In this document: one piece after another, positions 42,696 through 50,552 of the stretch | How positions within the stretch are numbered: position 1 is the stretch's first letter | How the letters are laid out: each line of letters starts with the position of its first letter | Assembly: GCA_019636565.1 (NCBI GenBank) | Contig: JAHBXG010000022.1 | Coordinates: 1 to 64,000 of the forward strand | DNA length: 64,000 bases | From: Phycisphaeraceae bacterium | GTDB taxonomy: Bacteria > Planctomycetota > Phycisphaerae > Phycisphaerales > UBA1924 | Direction of reading: 5' to 3' | Translations under genes and position numbers: made by a program | The notes under the pieces: model-generated | Seen by the model: the letters and a program-made list of their open reading frames with translations, nothing else | What the model was told of the DNA's origin: nothing | Database searches by the model: none

Positions 42696-43082
42696 ATGCT
42701 CCAGCAAGAAACACGATGCGAAGTCGCGGATAACTCGGGCGCCAAAATCGCCTACGTGATCCGCGTGTACGGCGGCTCGACCGCCACCGGCGCGTTCACC
42801 CGCCGCATCGCCAATGTCGGCGACCGCGTGTTCGTCTCCATCAAGCGGGCCCTCGCGGGTTCGGACGTGAAGGAAGGCGACAAGTCCAAGGCCGTGGTTG
42901 TCCGCACCACCAAGGCCACGCGCCGCTCGGATGGCTCGTACGTCAAGTTTGATTCCAACGCCGTTGTGCTGATCCAGGACGACGGTAACCCCAAGGGCAC
43001 CCGAATCTTCGGACCAGTCGCCCGTGAACTCCGCGAGAAGAACTACATGAAGATCGTTTCGCTCGCGACGGAGGTGGTCTGA
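42696..43082 (+). CDS. rplN: 50S ribosomal protein L14
   Basis: A 128-residue L14. '[18 protein letters not shown]' and '[27 protein letters not shown]' (in parts) are diagnostic. It forms part of the 30S-50S bridge. A few residues longer in the middle than the usual 122. rplX follows after 1 bp. Confidence 0.97.
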   Translation: MLQQETRCEVADNSGAKIAYVIRVYGGSTATGAFTRRIANVGDRVFVSIKRALAGSDVKEGDKSKAVVVRTTKATRRSDGSYVKFDSNAVVLIQDDGNPKGTRIFGPVARELREKNYMKIVSLATEVV

Positions 43083-43083
43083 T

Positions 43084-43437
43084 ATGCCAGCGCACGTTCG
43101 CAAAGGTGACACGGTGTTCGTCCGCTCCGGCGCTGCAAAGGGCCAGACCGGCGAAGTCGTCCGCGTCGATGTCAAGCACAGCCGCGTCTACATCAAGGGC
43201 GTCAACCTCCGCGTCAAGCACATGAAGCCCACGCAGGCCGCGCCCCAGGGCGGACTCGTGCAGCGCGAGGCGCCGATCCACATGTCCAACGTCAGCCCCG
43301 TTGCTGACGGCAAGCCCAGCCGCGTCCGCTTCGTGACCAAGTCGGACGGTTCCAAGGTTCGTGTCGCCGTCAAGGGCGGCGCGGAACTCTCCGTTCTTCA
43401 CAAGGCCGGCCGCACCAAGTCCAAGAAGCCGCACTGA
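43084..43437 (+). CDS. rplX: 50S ribosomal protein L24
   Basis: A 117-residue KOW-domain L24: 'HVRKGDTVFVRSGAAKGQTGEV' in parts, 'VYIKGVNLRVKHMKP' and 'REAPIHMSNVSPV'. It is an assembly initiator near the exit tunnel. Slightly longer at the C-terminus than the usual ~103. Confidence 0.96.
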   Translation: MPAHVRKGDTVFVRSGAAKGQTGEVVRVDVKHSRVYIKGVNLRVKHMKPTQAAPQGGLVQREAPIHMSNVSPVADGKPSRVRFVTKSDGSKVRVAVKGGAELSVLHKAGRTKSKKPH

Positions 43438-43461
43438 TAGGCACTGACCAAGAGAACACTC

Positions 43462-44166
43462 ATGTCGACCGAACAAGATAAACAGCAGAAGCAGGGCAAG
43501 CCGCAAGGTGGCGGTGGCGGCCGGCCCGACTCCAAATCCAAGAGCGGCGCGCCCAAGAAGGGCAAGTACGACAACGCCCCCGCCGAGACCGGCCCGAAGA
43601 CGCCGCCGCGCCTCAAGGTCAAGTACGAGTCCGAGGTCCGCGCCAAGGTGGCCGAGAAGTTCGGCATCAAGAACCCCATGGCGATGCCCAAGCTCGAGAA
43701 GATCGTGCTGAACGTCAACATGGGTCGCCACATCGAAGGCACCAAGATCCCGCCGCACATCAAGGCGCAGGTGCTTGAGACGCTGGTCAAAGTCACCGGC
43801 CAGAAGCCCATCGTGATCAAGGCGAAGAAGAGCGTCGCGAACTTCAAACTCCGCGAAGGCTACGAGTCGTCCGCGATGGTCACGATCCGTCGCGACCGCA
43901 TGTGGCACTTCCTCGATCGATTCATCAACCTCGCCACGCCCCGCATCAAGGACTTCCGCGGTCTTTCCGACACAGCGTTCGACCGCCAGGGCAATTACGC
44001 CACCGGCGTGACCGAGCAGGGCGTGTTCCCCGAAATCAACATGGCCGAGGCCCAGTTCACCCACGGCATGAACATCAACGTCTGCTTCGCCCGTTCCACC
44101 AAGGACCGCAGCCGCTTCGTTCTCGAGCAGCTCGGCATGCCGTTCAAGAAGCCGGAGGTCAAGTAA
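43462..44166 (+). CDS. rplE: 50S ribosomal protein L5 with N-terminal extension
   Basis: A 234-residue L5. The core starts at about residue 50 ('RLKVKYESEVRAKVAEKFG', 'KNPMAMPKLEKIVLNVNMG', 'TGQKPIVIKAKKSVANFKLR' and 'FPEINMAEAQFTHGMNIN'). The N-terminal ~48 residues are a Gln/Gly/Lys-rich, probably disordered addition ('KQGKPQGGGGGRPDSKSKSG'). L5 binds 5S rRNA. The rpsN ATG directly follows its stop. Confidence 0.97.
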   Translation: MSTEQDKQQKQGKPQGGGGGRPDSKSKSGAPKKGKYDNAPAETGPKTPPRLKVKYESEVRAKVAEKFGIKNPMAMPKLEKIVLNVNMGRHIEGTKIPPHIKAQVLETLVKVTGQKPIVIKAKKSVANFKLREGYESSAMVTIRRDRMWHFLDRFINLATPRIKDFRGLSDTAFDRQGNYATGVTEQGVFPEINMAEAQFTHGMNINVCFARSTKDRSRFVLEQLGMPFKKPEVK

Positions 44167-44352
44167 ATGACTACCAAGGCACAGATGGCCAAAAGCCGTC
44201 GAACCCCCAAGTTCAGCACCCGCACCGTCCGGCGCTGCGAACTGACCGGCCGCGCACGCGGCGTCTATCGCAAGTTCCGCATCTCCCGCATCATGCTCCG
44301 CAAACTCGCCCTGGAAGGAAAGATCCCGGGCATGCGCAAGGCCAGCTGGTAA
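44167..44352 (+). CDS. rpsN: 30S ribosomal protein S14, short zinc-free form
   Basis: A 61-residue S14 with the length and C-terminal block of the zinc-binding short type ('[33 protein letters not shown]' in parts). However, only one of the four zinc-binding cysteines remains ('RRCELTGR', Cys24); the others are Thr, Ser and Met-region residues. The protein must therefore fold without zinc. It directly follows rplE. Confidence 0.95.
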   Translation: MTTKAQMAKSRRTPKFSTRTVRRCELTGRARGVYRKFRISRIMLRKLALEGKIPGMRKASW

Positions 44353-44374
44353 GCACGAAAGAGGTACTCACACA

Positions 44375-44773
44375 ATGTCTATCGGCGACCCCATCGCGGA
44401 CATGCTCACTCGGATCAGGAACGCGGTCCACATCAAGGCCAAGGGCGTCACTTGCCTCAACAGCAAGGTCTGCCGCGGCATCGCCAACGTCCTCAAGGAC
44501 GAGGGCTATATCGATGGCTTCGATGTGATCGAAGACGGCCGCCAAGGCCTCATCAAGATCCGTCTCAAGTACACCACCGGAGGCGATCCCCTCATGCACT
44601 CGCTCGAGCGCATGAGCAAGCCCGGCCGGCGTATGTATCGAGGCGTCGATGTTCTCCCCAAGCCCATGCAGGGCCTGGGCATCGCCATCGTCTCCACCAG
44701 CAAGGGTGTGCTCAGCGACCGCATGGCCCGCGAGCAGCGCATCGGCGGCGAACTTCTCTGCACCATCGAGTAA
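44375..44773 (+). CDS. rpsH: 30S ribosomal protein S8
   Basis: A 132-residue S8. 'IGDPIADMLTRIRNAVHIKA' at the N-terminus and 'GLGIAIVSTSKGVLSDRMAREQRIGGELLCTI' (in parts) at the end are diagnostic. S8 binds helix 21 of 16S rRNA and represses spc genes in E. coli. Normal length. Confidence 0.97.
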   Translation: MSIGDPIADMLTRIRNAVHIKAKGVTCLNSKVCRGIANVLKDEGYIDGFDVIEDGRQGLIKIRLKYTTGGDPLMHSLERMSKPGRRMYRGVDVLPKPMQGLGIAIVSTSKGVLSDRMAREQRIGGELLCTIE

Positions 44774-44836
44774 TCAACCACCACAGGCGGAAGCCGGAAA
44801 AACATTCCGCGAGCAACACGCCAAGGAGTCCTGACC

Positions 44837-45406
44837 ATGTCCCGTATCGGTAAGAAACCATTGGAAGTCCCCGCCGGAGTCAAAGTCTCCGTCGGCGGTG
44901 GCAAGGTCGAACTCCAGGGCCCTAAAGGCAAGGACACGCTCAAGGTTCACCCCAAGATCAAGGTCACCTGGGCCGAGAGCGAAAAGTCGATCACGGTCGG
45001 ACCCGCTGACGGTGTCAACCCCAGCGACGCCGATGCGTTGGCCCAGTGGGGAACCACCCGCGCTCTGATCCGCAACATGGTGGAAGGTGTCACCAAGGGC
45101 TACGAGAAGACCATGCAGGTCGTGGGCACGGGCTGGACCGCCTCTCTCGCCGGCAAGAACCTCAAGCTCTCCGTCGGTTTCGCCAATCCGATCCTGATGC
45201 CCGTCCCCGAAGGCCTCACGGTTGTGGTCGAGAAGCAGGTCGGCGAGTTGACCCCCATCAAGGTCTCCGGCGTCTCTCGCCAGTTGGTCGGCCAGTTCTC
45301 CTCCGCGATGCGGTCCAAGCGCAAGCCCGAGCCTTACAACGGCAAGGGAATCAAGTACGCCGAGGAAGTCATCAAGCGCAAGCAGGGCAAGCAGTTCGGA
45401 GCCTGA
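44837..45406 (+). CDS. rplF: 50S ribosomal protein L6
   Basis: A 189-residue L6 with the two repeated domains; '[19 protein letters not shown]' starts it and '[22 protein letters not shown]' (in parts) ends it. It lies near the GTPase centre. 63 bp after rpsH, with 'aaggagtcctgacc' before the ATG. Confidence 0.97.
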   Translation: MSRIGKKPLEVPAGVKVSVGGGKVELQGPKGKDTLKVHPKIKVTWAESEKSITVGPADGVNPSDADALAQWGTTRALIRNMVEGVTKGYEKTMQVVGTGWTASLAGKNLKLSVGFANPILMPVPEGLTVVVEKQVGELTPIKVSGVSRQLVGQFSSAMRSKRKPEPYNGKGIKYAEEVIKRKQGKQFGA

Positions 45407-45432
45407 TCCGTCATCCAGCGAAAGAAACAGTC

Positions 45433-45795
45433 ATGAACAAGCAAGTCAACAAACAGGTTCGTCGGGCCCGCCGGCGTGTCGGGCTCCGCAAGCGGATCTC
45501 CGGCACCACGCAGCAGCCCCGCCTGAGCATCTACAAGTCGCTCAACCACATGTACGCCCAGATCATCGACGATCTCTCGGGCCGTACCCTCGCCGCCGCC
45601 TCGACGACCGACAAGTCGCTCAAGACGGAAAAAACCGGCAACTCCAAGGCCGCTGAGGCTGTTGGAACGCTCCTCGCCGAGCGTGCCAAGAGCAAGGGCG
45701 TGAGCGCCGTCGTGTTCGATCGTTCCGGCTTCCGCTTCCACGGCCGCGTCAAGGCCCTCGCCGATGCCGCCCGCAAAGCCGGCCTCAAATTCTGA
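45433..45795 (+). CDS. rplR: 50S ribosomal protein L18
   Basis: A 120-residue L18. '[38 protein letters not shown]' (in parts) and '[26 protein letters not shown]' (in parts) are standard. It binds 5S rRNA with L5. The ATG at 45433 is the family start; the long frame before it overlaps rplF. Confidence 0.97.
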   Translation: MNKQVNKQVRRARRRVGLRKRISGTTQQPRLSIYKSLNHMYAQIIDDLSGRTLAAASTTDKSLKTEKTGNSKAAEAVGTLLAERAKSKGVSAVVFDRSGFRFHGRVKALADAARKAGLKF

Positions 45796-45847
45796 ATTGT
45801 CTTCTCTGATTGCTGATCGCTGAAAGCTGACCGCTAGGACTAAACCC

Positions 45848-46582
45848 ATGCCCGAGATTCTCGACGAAGCAAGTTCAATCGAGTCCACCACCGTGGGCGT
45901 TTTCCGTACCTCCGCAACGGTCAAGGGCGGCCGGCGCTTCAGCTTCGGCGCGCTCGTGGTCGTCGGCGATCGCAAGGGTCGCGTCGGCTTCGGTTACGGC
46001 AAGAGCAACGAAGTGCCCCAGGCGGTCGAAAAGGCCCAAAAGTACGCCAAGCGTGCCATGTCCGACGTGCCGATGGCCGGCCGCACCCTCCCGCACCAGG
46101 TGGAAGGCTCCTTCGGCGCTTCCAAGGTCCGCCTCATCCCGGCCTCGCCCGGTACCGGCGTCGTCGCGGGCTCCACGATCCGCGCCATCCTCGAAATGGC
46201 CGGCATCACCGACTGCCTCACCAAGTGCTACGGCAACACCAACAAGTTCAACATCGTCAAGGCCTGCTTCGACGGCATCGATCGCCTCCGCAAGCGTGAA
46301 GAAGTCTCCGAGGCCCGCGGCATCAAGCTCGAAGTCACCGACATCGAAAAGAAGATCGAAAAGGGCAAGGCCTTCGCTTCCACCGCCAAAGGCGAAAAAA
46401 TGAAGGGCCCCGTCAACACAATCGGCCAGGATCGCCGAGGCGGTCGTGGGGGAAGTGGTGGTGGCCGAGGCGGACGTGGAGGCCGTAGTGGTGGTGGCCA
46501 TGGCGGCGCTGGTCGTGATGCCGGCCAGCAGGGCGGGGCTCCTGCGGCAGATGGCGCTTCCGGTGGCGCTCCGCAGGCCTGA
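45848..46582 (+). CDS. rpsE: 30S ribosomal protein S5 with Gly/Arg-rich tail
   Basis: A 244-residue S5. The core is normal ('RTSATVKGGRRFSFGALVVVGD' in parts, 'VGFGYGKSNEVPQAVEKA', 'GTGVVAGSTIRAILEMAGI'). About 60 extra C-terminal residues are rich in Gly, Arg and Ser ('GGRGGSGGGRGGRGG' and more), similar to RGG tails that bind RNA in other proteins. It is followed directly by rplO; the usual rpmD (L30) is missing. Confidence 0.97.
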   Translation: MPEILDEASSIESTTVGVFRTSATVKGGRRFSFGALVVVGDRKGRVGFGYGKSNEVPQAVEKAQKYAKRAMSDVPMAGRTLPHQVEGSFGASKVRLIPASPGTGVVAGSTIRAILEMAGITDCLTKCYGNTNKFNIVKACFDGIDRLRKREEVSEARGIKLEVTDIEKKIEKGKAFASTAKGEKMKGPVNTIGQDRRGGRGGSGGGRGGRGGRSGGGHGGAGRDAGQQGGAPAADGASGGAPQA

Positions 46583-46616
46583 TTAAATCCAAGAATTTTC
46601 CGAGAGGGTTTCTCCC

Positions 46617-47303
46617 ATGATGATTCACGACATCACAGTCAAAGCCGGACGCTATAAGAAGCGCAAGCGCGTCGGTCGGGGCGAAGGCTCCGGCCACGGC
46701 AAGCAGTCGGGCCGCGGCAACAAGGGCGCGTCTTCGCGCTCGGGCCACGCGTCCAAGCGTTCGTTCGAGGGTGGCCAGATGCCCTACTTCCGCCGTTTGG
46801 CGAAGTTCGGCTTCACCAATGCTCCTTTCCGCACTCACTTCTGGATCGTCAACCTGCGCGAGATCGTCGGCCATCCGTCGTTCGCAAAGGGCGGCACGGT
46901 GAATCTGAAGTCGTTGCAGGAAGCGGGCCTGGTCCGCGACGACAGCCGCGACCTCAAAATCCTCGGCGCCGTGGGTGAAGAGGGTCTGAAGGTCAAGTTG
47001 ACCGTCGAGGCGGCACGGGTTTCCGACAAGGCTGCGGAACTGATCACGCAAGCCGGTGGCAGCGTGAAGCAGACCGGCACCCGTCGCGACAAGGTGCGAG
47101 GCGTCGACCTCACGAGCGACGACCGCACTCCCAAGAACCTCACCAAGAAACTCAAGCGTTCGTCCAAGCCCAAGAAGGTTGTGGACGACGAGGGTGACGA
47201 GGAAAGTGCAAAGGACGGCAAGGCCGCCAAGCCCGCCGGGGCGAAGGCAGAGGCCAAGCCGGACGAAAAGGCAGCTTCGAAGAAGCCGCCTGCCGCCGAG
47301 TGA
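46617..47303 (+). CDS. rplO: 50S ribosomal protein L15 with charged tail
   Basis: A 228-residue L15. 'KKRKRVGRGEGSGHGKQSGRGNKG' (in parts) and 'EGGQMPYFRRLAKFGF' are family blocks. The C-terminal ~70 residues form an extra tail of Lys, Glu, Asp and Ala. It ends the first part of the spc genes; a terminator follows before secY. Confidence 0.96.
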   Translation: MMIHDITVKAGRYKKRKRVGRGEGSGHGKQSGRGNKGASSRSGHASKRSFEGGQMPYFRRLAKFGFTNAPFRTHFWIVNLREIVGHPSFAKGGTVNLKSLQEAGLVRDDSRDLKILGAVGEEGLKVKLTVEAARVSDKAAELITQAGGSVKQTGTRRDKVRGVDLTSDDRTPKNLTKKLKRSSKPKKVVDDEGDEESAKDGKAAKPAGAKAEAKPDEKAASKKPPAAE

Positions 47304-47332
47304 CCAATCCACGCTTCCAAGTTCTTTCCCGG

Positions 47333-47363
47333 CCCCGCGCATCCAGCGCGGGGTCGTTTGTTT
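47333..47363 (+). terminator. Intrinsic terminator after rplO
   Basis: Stem ccccgcgc (47333-47340) / gcgcgggg (47346-47353) with loop atcca, followed by 'tcgtttgttt'. It suggests a transcript end between rplO and secY. Confidence 0.75.
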
Positions 47364-47391
47364 CCGCGTGAAGTGAATCACGCGGAATACA
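47362..47391 (+). promoter_or_regulatory. Palindrome and -10-like box before secY
   Basis: A perfect 10-bp inverted repeat, ttccgcgtga (47362-47371) and tcacgcggaa (47378-47387), ends against TACACT (47386-47391). It could be an operator overlapping a secY promoter, or an RNA hairpin; no -35 of good quality is seen. Confidence 0.45.
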
Positions 47392-47431
47392 CTTGGCCTT
47401 CCAAGTCAGCACCGCCAAATTCGAGCCACGA

Positions 47432-48838
47432 ATGTTCGCAACTCTCAAGAACATCTTCACCATCCGGGATCTTCGAAACAAGATCCTCTTCACCTTTGCC
47501 ATGCTCCTGGTGTTCCGCATCGGGCATTGGATCCCGCTGCCCGGCATCAACCAGGAATTGCTCGCCAAGACGATGAAGAACGCGTCCGAAGGCGGCAGCG
47601 CGTTCGGACGGGTGGCCGAGTTTGTCTCGATGTTCTCCGGAGGCTCGCTCTCGCACTCGACGATCTTCGGCCTGGGCGTCATGCCCTACATCACGGCGGG
47701 CATCATCTTCCAGTTGGTTGCGACGGTTTCGCCTCGCCTGAAGAAACTTCAGGAGGAAGGCGCTTCTGGCCGCCAGAAGATCATGGAATGGACGCGCTAC
47801 GTGACAGTCGCGCTGTGCGTGGTGCAGGGTGCCGGCTGGGTCGGCTATCTTCGCTCGCAGGATTTCATCCAGCCCCAGTACGTGAACAGCGGCCTGTGGT
47901 GGACCATGGCGGTAGCAACGCTGACGGCGGGAACTATTTTCCTGATGTGGATCGGCGAACAGATCGACAGGTTCGGCATCGGCAACGGTGTTTCGATGAT
48001 CATCATGGCGGGCATCCTGGCCGGCATGCCCCAGGCCCTGATGGACGCCCGCAGCAACTTTGATCCCGGCAACGCCGACAAGATGGGCTGGATGGGCGTG
48101 ATCATGTTGTGTATGGGCTTCCTGATCGTGGTGGGGGGCTCGGTGCTCATGACCGTCGCGCAGCGCCGCATTCCGGTGCAGCAGGCAAAGCACACCAGAG
48201 GACGTCGCGTCTTCGGCGGGCAAAAGAGCTATCTGCCCCTTCGCATCAACCACGGCGGCGTGATGCCGATCATCTTCGCCAGTTCGCTGATGATGTTCCC
48301 CAGCGTGCTTTTCGCCTGGACCCACGAGCAGGTCAATGCCTATCTGAACCGGCACGGCTCTTCACAAGGCTTCCTCTATCACCTGACGCAGTTCCTCTCG
48401 ATCAACTTCTCGCAGGGTGAGTATCTCTACGTCGTGCTCTACATTGTGATGGTCTACTTCTTCAGTTACTTCTGGATCACGGTCCAGTTCAACCCGCAGG
48501 ACATGAGCAAGCAACTCAAAGAGCACGGATCGTTCATTCCGGGTCTGCGGCCGGGCCCACGCACCGCCGAGTATCTCGAGACTGTCATCACCCGCGTCAC
48601 CTTTGTCGGCGCGGCGTTCCTCTCCGTCATCGCGATCCTTCCGGTCGTGGTGAACAAGGCGTTCGGCGTGCCGCCGAGCGTCACACAGTTCCTGGGCGGC
48701 ACCGGCCTGCTGATCGTGGTCTCGGTGTGCATGGACTTCCTGCAGAAAGTGGAAGCTCAGTTGCTCATGCGGAACTACTCGGGCTTCCTGTCCGAGGGTG
48801 AAGAGGGCGGCCCCAAGTTCCACGGCCCCCGGGGCTGA
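47432..48838 (+). CDS. secY: Protein translocase subunit SecY
   Basis: A 468-residue channel subunit of the Sec translocon, with about ten membrane helices. 'RNKILFTFAMLLVFRIGHWIPLPGIN' (in parts), 'ITAGIIFQLVATVSPRLKKLQEEG' (in parts) and 'NPQDMSKQLKEHGSFIPGLRPG' (in parts) are typical. The ATG at 47432 is chosen; a TTG at 47393 would add 13 residues. The usual neighbours adk and map are not next to it (adk lies near 53.8 kb). Confidence 0.97.
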   Translation: MFATLKNIFTIRDLRNKILFTFAMLLVFRIGHWIPLPGINQELLAKTMKNASEGGSAFGRVAEFVSMFSGGSLSHSTIFGLGVMPYITAGIIFQLVATVSPRLKKLQEEGASGRQKIMEWTRYVTVALCVVQGAGWVGYLRSQDFIQPQYVNSGLWWTMAVATLTAGTIFLMWIGEQIDRFGIGNGVSMIIMAGILAGMPQALMDARSNFDPGNADKMGWMGVIMLCMGFLIVVGGSVLMTVAQRRIPVQQAKHTRGRRVFGGQKSYLPLRINHGGVMPIIFASSLMMFPSVLFAWTHEQVNAYLNRHGSSQGFLYHLTQFLSINFSQGEYLYVVLYIVMVYFFSYFWITVQFNPQDMSKQLKEHGSFIPGLRPGPRTAEYLETVITRVTFVGAAFLSVIAILPVVVNKAFGVPPSVTQFLGGTGLLIVVSVCMDFLQKVEAQLLMRNYSGFLSEGEEGGPKFHGPRG

Positions 48839-48880
48839 TTCAAAGTTCGGTGTTTCGATTTCGCGCACGCAGGGAGATTC

Positions 48881-49105
48881 ATGGGTAAGCAGGACGACAA
48901 GTTCACGTTCGAGGCCGAAGTCACAGAGGCGCTGCCGAACGCGATGTTCAAGGTCCGACTGCCCAACGAGCAGAAGACGGAAGTGCTGGCCTACGTCTCG
49001 GGCAAGATGCGCATGAACTACATCCGCATCCTGCCCGGCGACAAGGTCACCGTCGAGATGAGCCCGTACGACCTCTCGAAGGCGCGGATCACGTTCCGCC
49101 ATTGA
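48881..49105 (+). CDS. infA: Translation initiation factor IF-1
   Basis: A 74-residue OB-fold protein: '[20 protein letters not shown]', '[36 protein letters not shown]' (in parts). It blocks the A site during initiation. It lies 42 bp after secY and has 'ggagatt' before its ATG. Confidence 0.96.
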   Translation: MGKQDDKFTFEAEVTEALPNAMFKVRLPNEQKTEVLAYVSGKMRMNYIRILPGDKVTVEMSPYDLSKARITFRH

Positions 49106-49110
49106 TTTCA

Positions 49111-49143
49111 CGTCCGCCCGGTGGGCTTTGGACGCGTCCTTTT
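49111..49143 (+). terminator. Possible terminator after infA
   Basis: Outer stem cgtcc (49111-49115) / ggacg (49130-49134) around gccc/gggc, with TTTT at 49140-49143. Moderate quality only. Confidence 0.4.
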
Positions 49144-49254
49144 GGGAATCTGGAACGGCGGAGCGGATTTCGCCGCCGGCTACTTTCGGGCGTGTTTTTG
49201 GCCCGCCGCTTCCAAAATCCGGCGCTTCCGAACAGTTTCCACCCCCCGCACCGG

Positions 49255-49283
49255 CTGACTTTTGCGGGGGCCCCGCCTAGTAT
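49255..49283 (+). promoter_or_regulatory. Promoter of the rpmJ-rpsM-rpsK-rpoA group
   Basis: CTGACT (49255-49260), 17-nt spacer, TAGTAT (49278-49283). The block gcctagtatttcggccc (49275-49291) is identical to that in front of rplQ, which supports both. Confidence 0.75.
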
Positions 49284-49344
49284 TTCGGCCCGGCCGGGCT
49301 CGTCCCGAACCGAGATTGAATAAGCAAGCAGGAATGGGTGTCTT

Positions 49345-49461
49345 ATGAAGGTTAAAGCGAGTGTTCGTCGCGTCTGCAACCAGTGTCAGGTTGTCCGCCG
49401 CAAAGGCAAGTTGCGCGTGATTTGCAAAGCAGAACCCAAGCACAAGCAGGTGCAAGGCTAA
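49345..49461 (+). CDS. rpmJ: 50S ribosomal protein L36
   Basis: A 38-residue protein, '[20 protein letters not shown]' then '[18 protein letters not shown]'. It has the zinc-binding pattern C-x2-C ... C ... H (Cys11, Cys14, Cys27, His33 region) of L36. Usual place between infA and rpsM, but it has its own promoter here. Confidence 0.95.
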   Translation: MKVKASVRRVCNQCQVVRRKGKLRVICKAEPKHKQVQG

Positions 49462-49474
49462 TCGTTTGGTCCAG

Positions 49475-49516
49475 TCCGGCGCAAACGCCGGATCAGTTCG
49501 CGGCAACAACCGCGAA
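49475..49516 (+). promoter_or_regulatory. Twin perfect hairpins in the rpsM leader
   Basis: TCCGGCG-CAAA-CGCCGGA (49475-49492) and TTCGCGG-CAACAA-CCGCGAA (49497-49516) fill most of the 71-nt gap between rpmJ and rpsM. There is no T-run, so they are RNA structures rather than terminators; a ribosomal-protein binding site is possible. Confidence 0.55.
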
Positions 49517-49532
49517 GCAGTGAGGAGTTCCG

Positions 49533-49916
49533 ATGCCCCGTATCGCCGGCGTTGACGTGCCCGACAACAAGAAGATGCTCTTCGCGCTCCAGTACATCCA
49601 CGGGATCGGGGCGCATTTCGCCAAGGCCATCCTGGATGAGGCCGGCGTGAGCGGCGACGTTCGCGCCCGCGAAGTCCCCGAGACTCAATTGGCGCAGATC
49701 AACGCCATCATCGACGCGACCTACCTCGTCGAGGGTGCGCTCCGCCGCCAGGTGCAGCAGAACATCCAGCGGCTCAAGGACATCCGCAGCTACCGCGGCG
49801 AGCGTCACCGCAAGGGCCTCCCGGTCCGCGGGCAGCGCACCCAGTCCAACGCACGTACCCGTAAGGGCAAGAAGAAGACAGTCGCCGGCAAGAAGGGCGT
49901 GAAGGCCAAGGCCTAA
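49533..49916 (+). CDS. rpsM: 30S ribosomal protein S13
   Basis: A 127-residue S13. '[20 protein letters not shown]' and '[28 protein letters not shown]' (in parts) are diagnostic. It contacts P-site tRNA and bridges to the 50S. 'gtgaggagttccg' precedes the ATG. Confidence 0.97.
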   Translation: MPRIAGVDVPDNKKMLFALQYIHGIGAHFAKAILDEAGVSGDVRAREVPETQLAQINAIIDATYLVEGALRRQVQQNIQRLKDIRSYRGERHRKGLPVRGQRTQSNARTRKGKKKTVAGKKGVKAKA

Positions 49917-49976
49917 CGCACGGTTTTTCAACGAGCGGGGACGACACTTCGTGTCGGATGATCCGCGGAGGATTGC

Positions 49977-50351
49977 ATGTCGAAGAAGGGTAAAGTCCGC
50001 AAGAACGTCGTCCGTGGCATCGCTCACATCAAGGCGACTCAGAACAACACTCTCATCACGATCACTGACGCCAACGGCGAGACAGTCGCCTGGGATTCGG
50101 CCGGCACGATCGGGTTCAAGGGCGCCCGCAAGAGCACCCCGTTCGCCGCGACCCGCGCCGCCGAGACTTCGGGCCAGAAGGTCCGCAAGATGGGCATGAG
50201 CGAAGTCGAGATCCGCATCCGTGGCTCGGGCGCTGGCCGCGAGTCGGCCGTGAACGGCCTGGTTTCGACCGGACTTCGCGTTTCGGCGATCGAAGATCAC
50301 ACGCCAGTACCCCACAACGGTTGCCGCCCGGCGAAGCGCCGTCGCGTCTAA
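49977..50351 (+). CDS. rpsK: 30S ribosomal protein S11
   Basis: A 124-residue S11: '[21 protein letters not shown]' (in parts), '[11 protein letters not shown]' and the end '[18 protein letters not shown]'. It forms part of the platform near the E site. A small hairpin (cgaca/tgtcg) precedes the Shine-Dalgarno 'gcggagga'. S4 does not follow as it does in many bacteria. Confidence 0.97.
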   Translation: MSKKGKVRKNVVRGIAHIKATQNNTLITITDANGETVAWDSAGTIGFKGARKSTPFAATRAAETSGQKVRKMGMSEVEIRIRGSGAGRESAVNGLVSTGLRVSAIEDHTPVPHNGCRPAKRRRV

Positions 50352-50389
50352 CGCAATTTCACGTTGCGTGTTCGAAAGACCACGCAACG
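50351..50389 (+). promoter_or_regulatory. Mutually exclusive hairpins between rpsK and rpoA
   Basis: The block cgttgcgtg (50362-50370) can pair with cacgcaacg (50381-50389) in a perfect 9-bp stem, or its ttgcgt with acgcaa (50351-50356). The two folds exclude each other, as in regulatory switches. No strong T-run follows. Confidence 0.45.
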
Positions 50390-50552
50390 CTTTCTCGAAT
50401 CGTGTCGCTCCTGTCGAACAGAAGAGGTGTTGTGAAGCGCGGCAGCTTCCTTCGTTCCTCGTGAATCGTCGGGCTCGCGACAAGTCAGTTTGGAATTGCG
50501 GGCCATCGGCTCGTGCTTCCTTGTCCCTGCCGCCGTTCTGGAGATTTCAAAC

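Noticed and set aside
42943..44064. Long minus-strand frame across rplN-rplE
   Set aside because: His/Leu/Gly-rich reverse shadow of ribosomal genes in GC-rich DNA; no motif or start signal.
49462..49516. The twin hairpins before rpsM as intrinsic terminators
   Set aside because: Stems are perfect but no T-run follows either of them, and rpsM follows closely.
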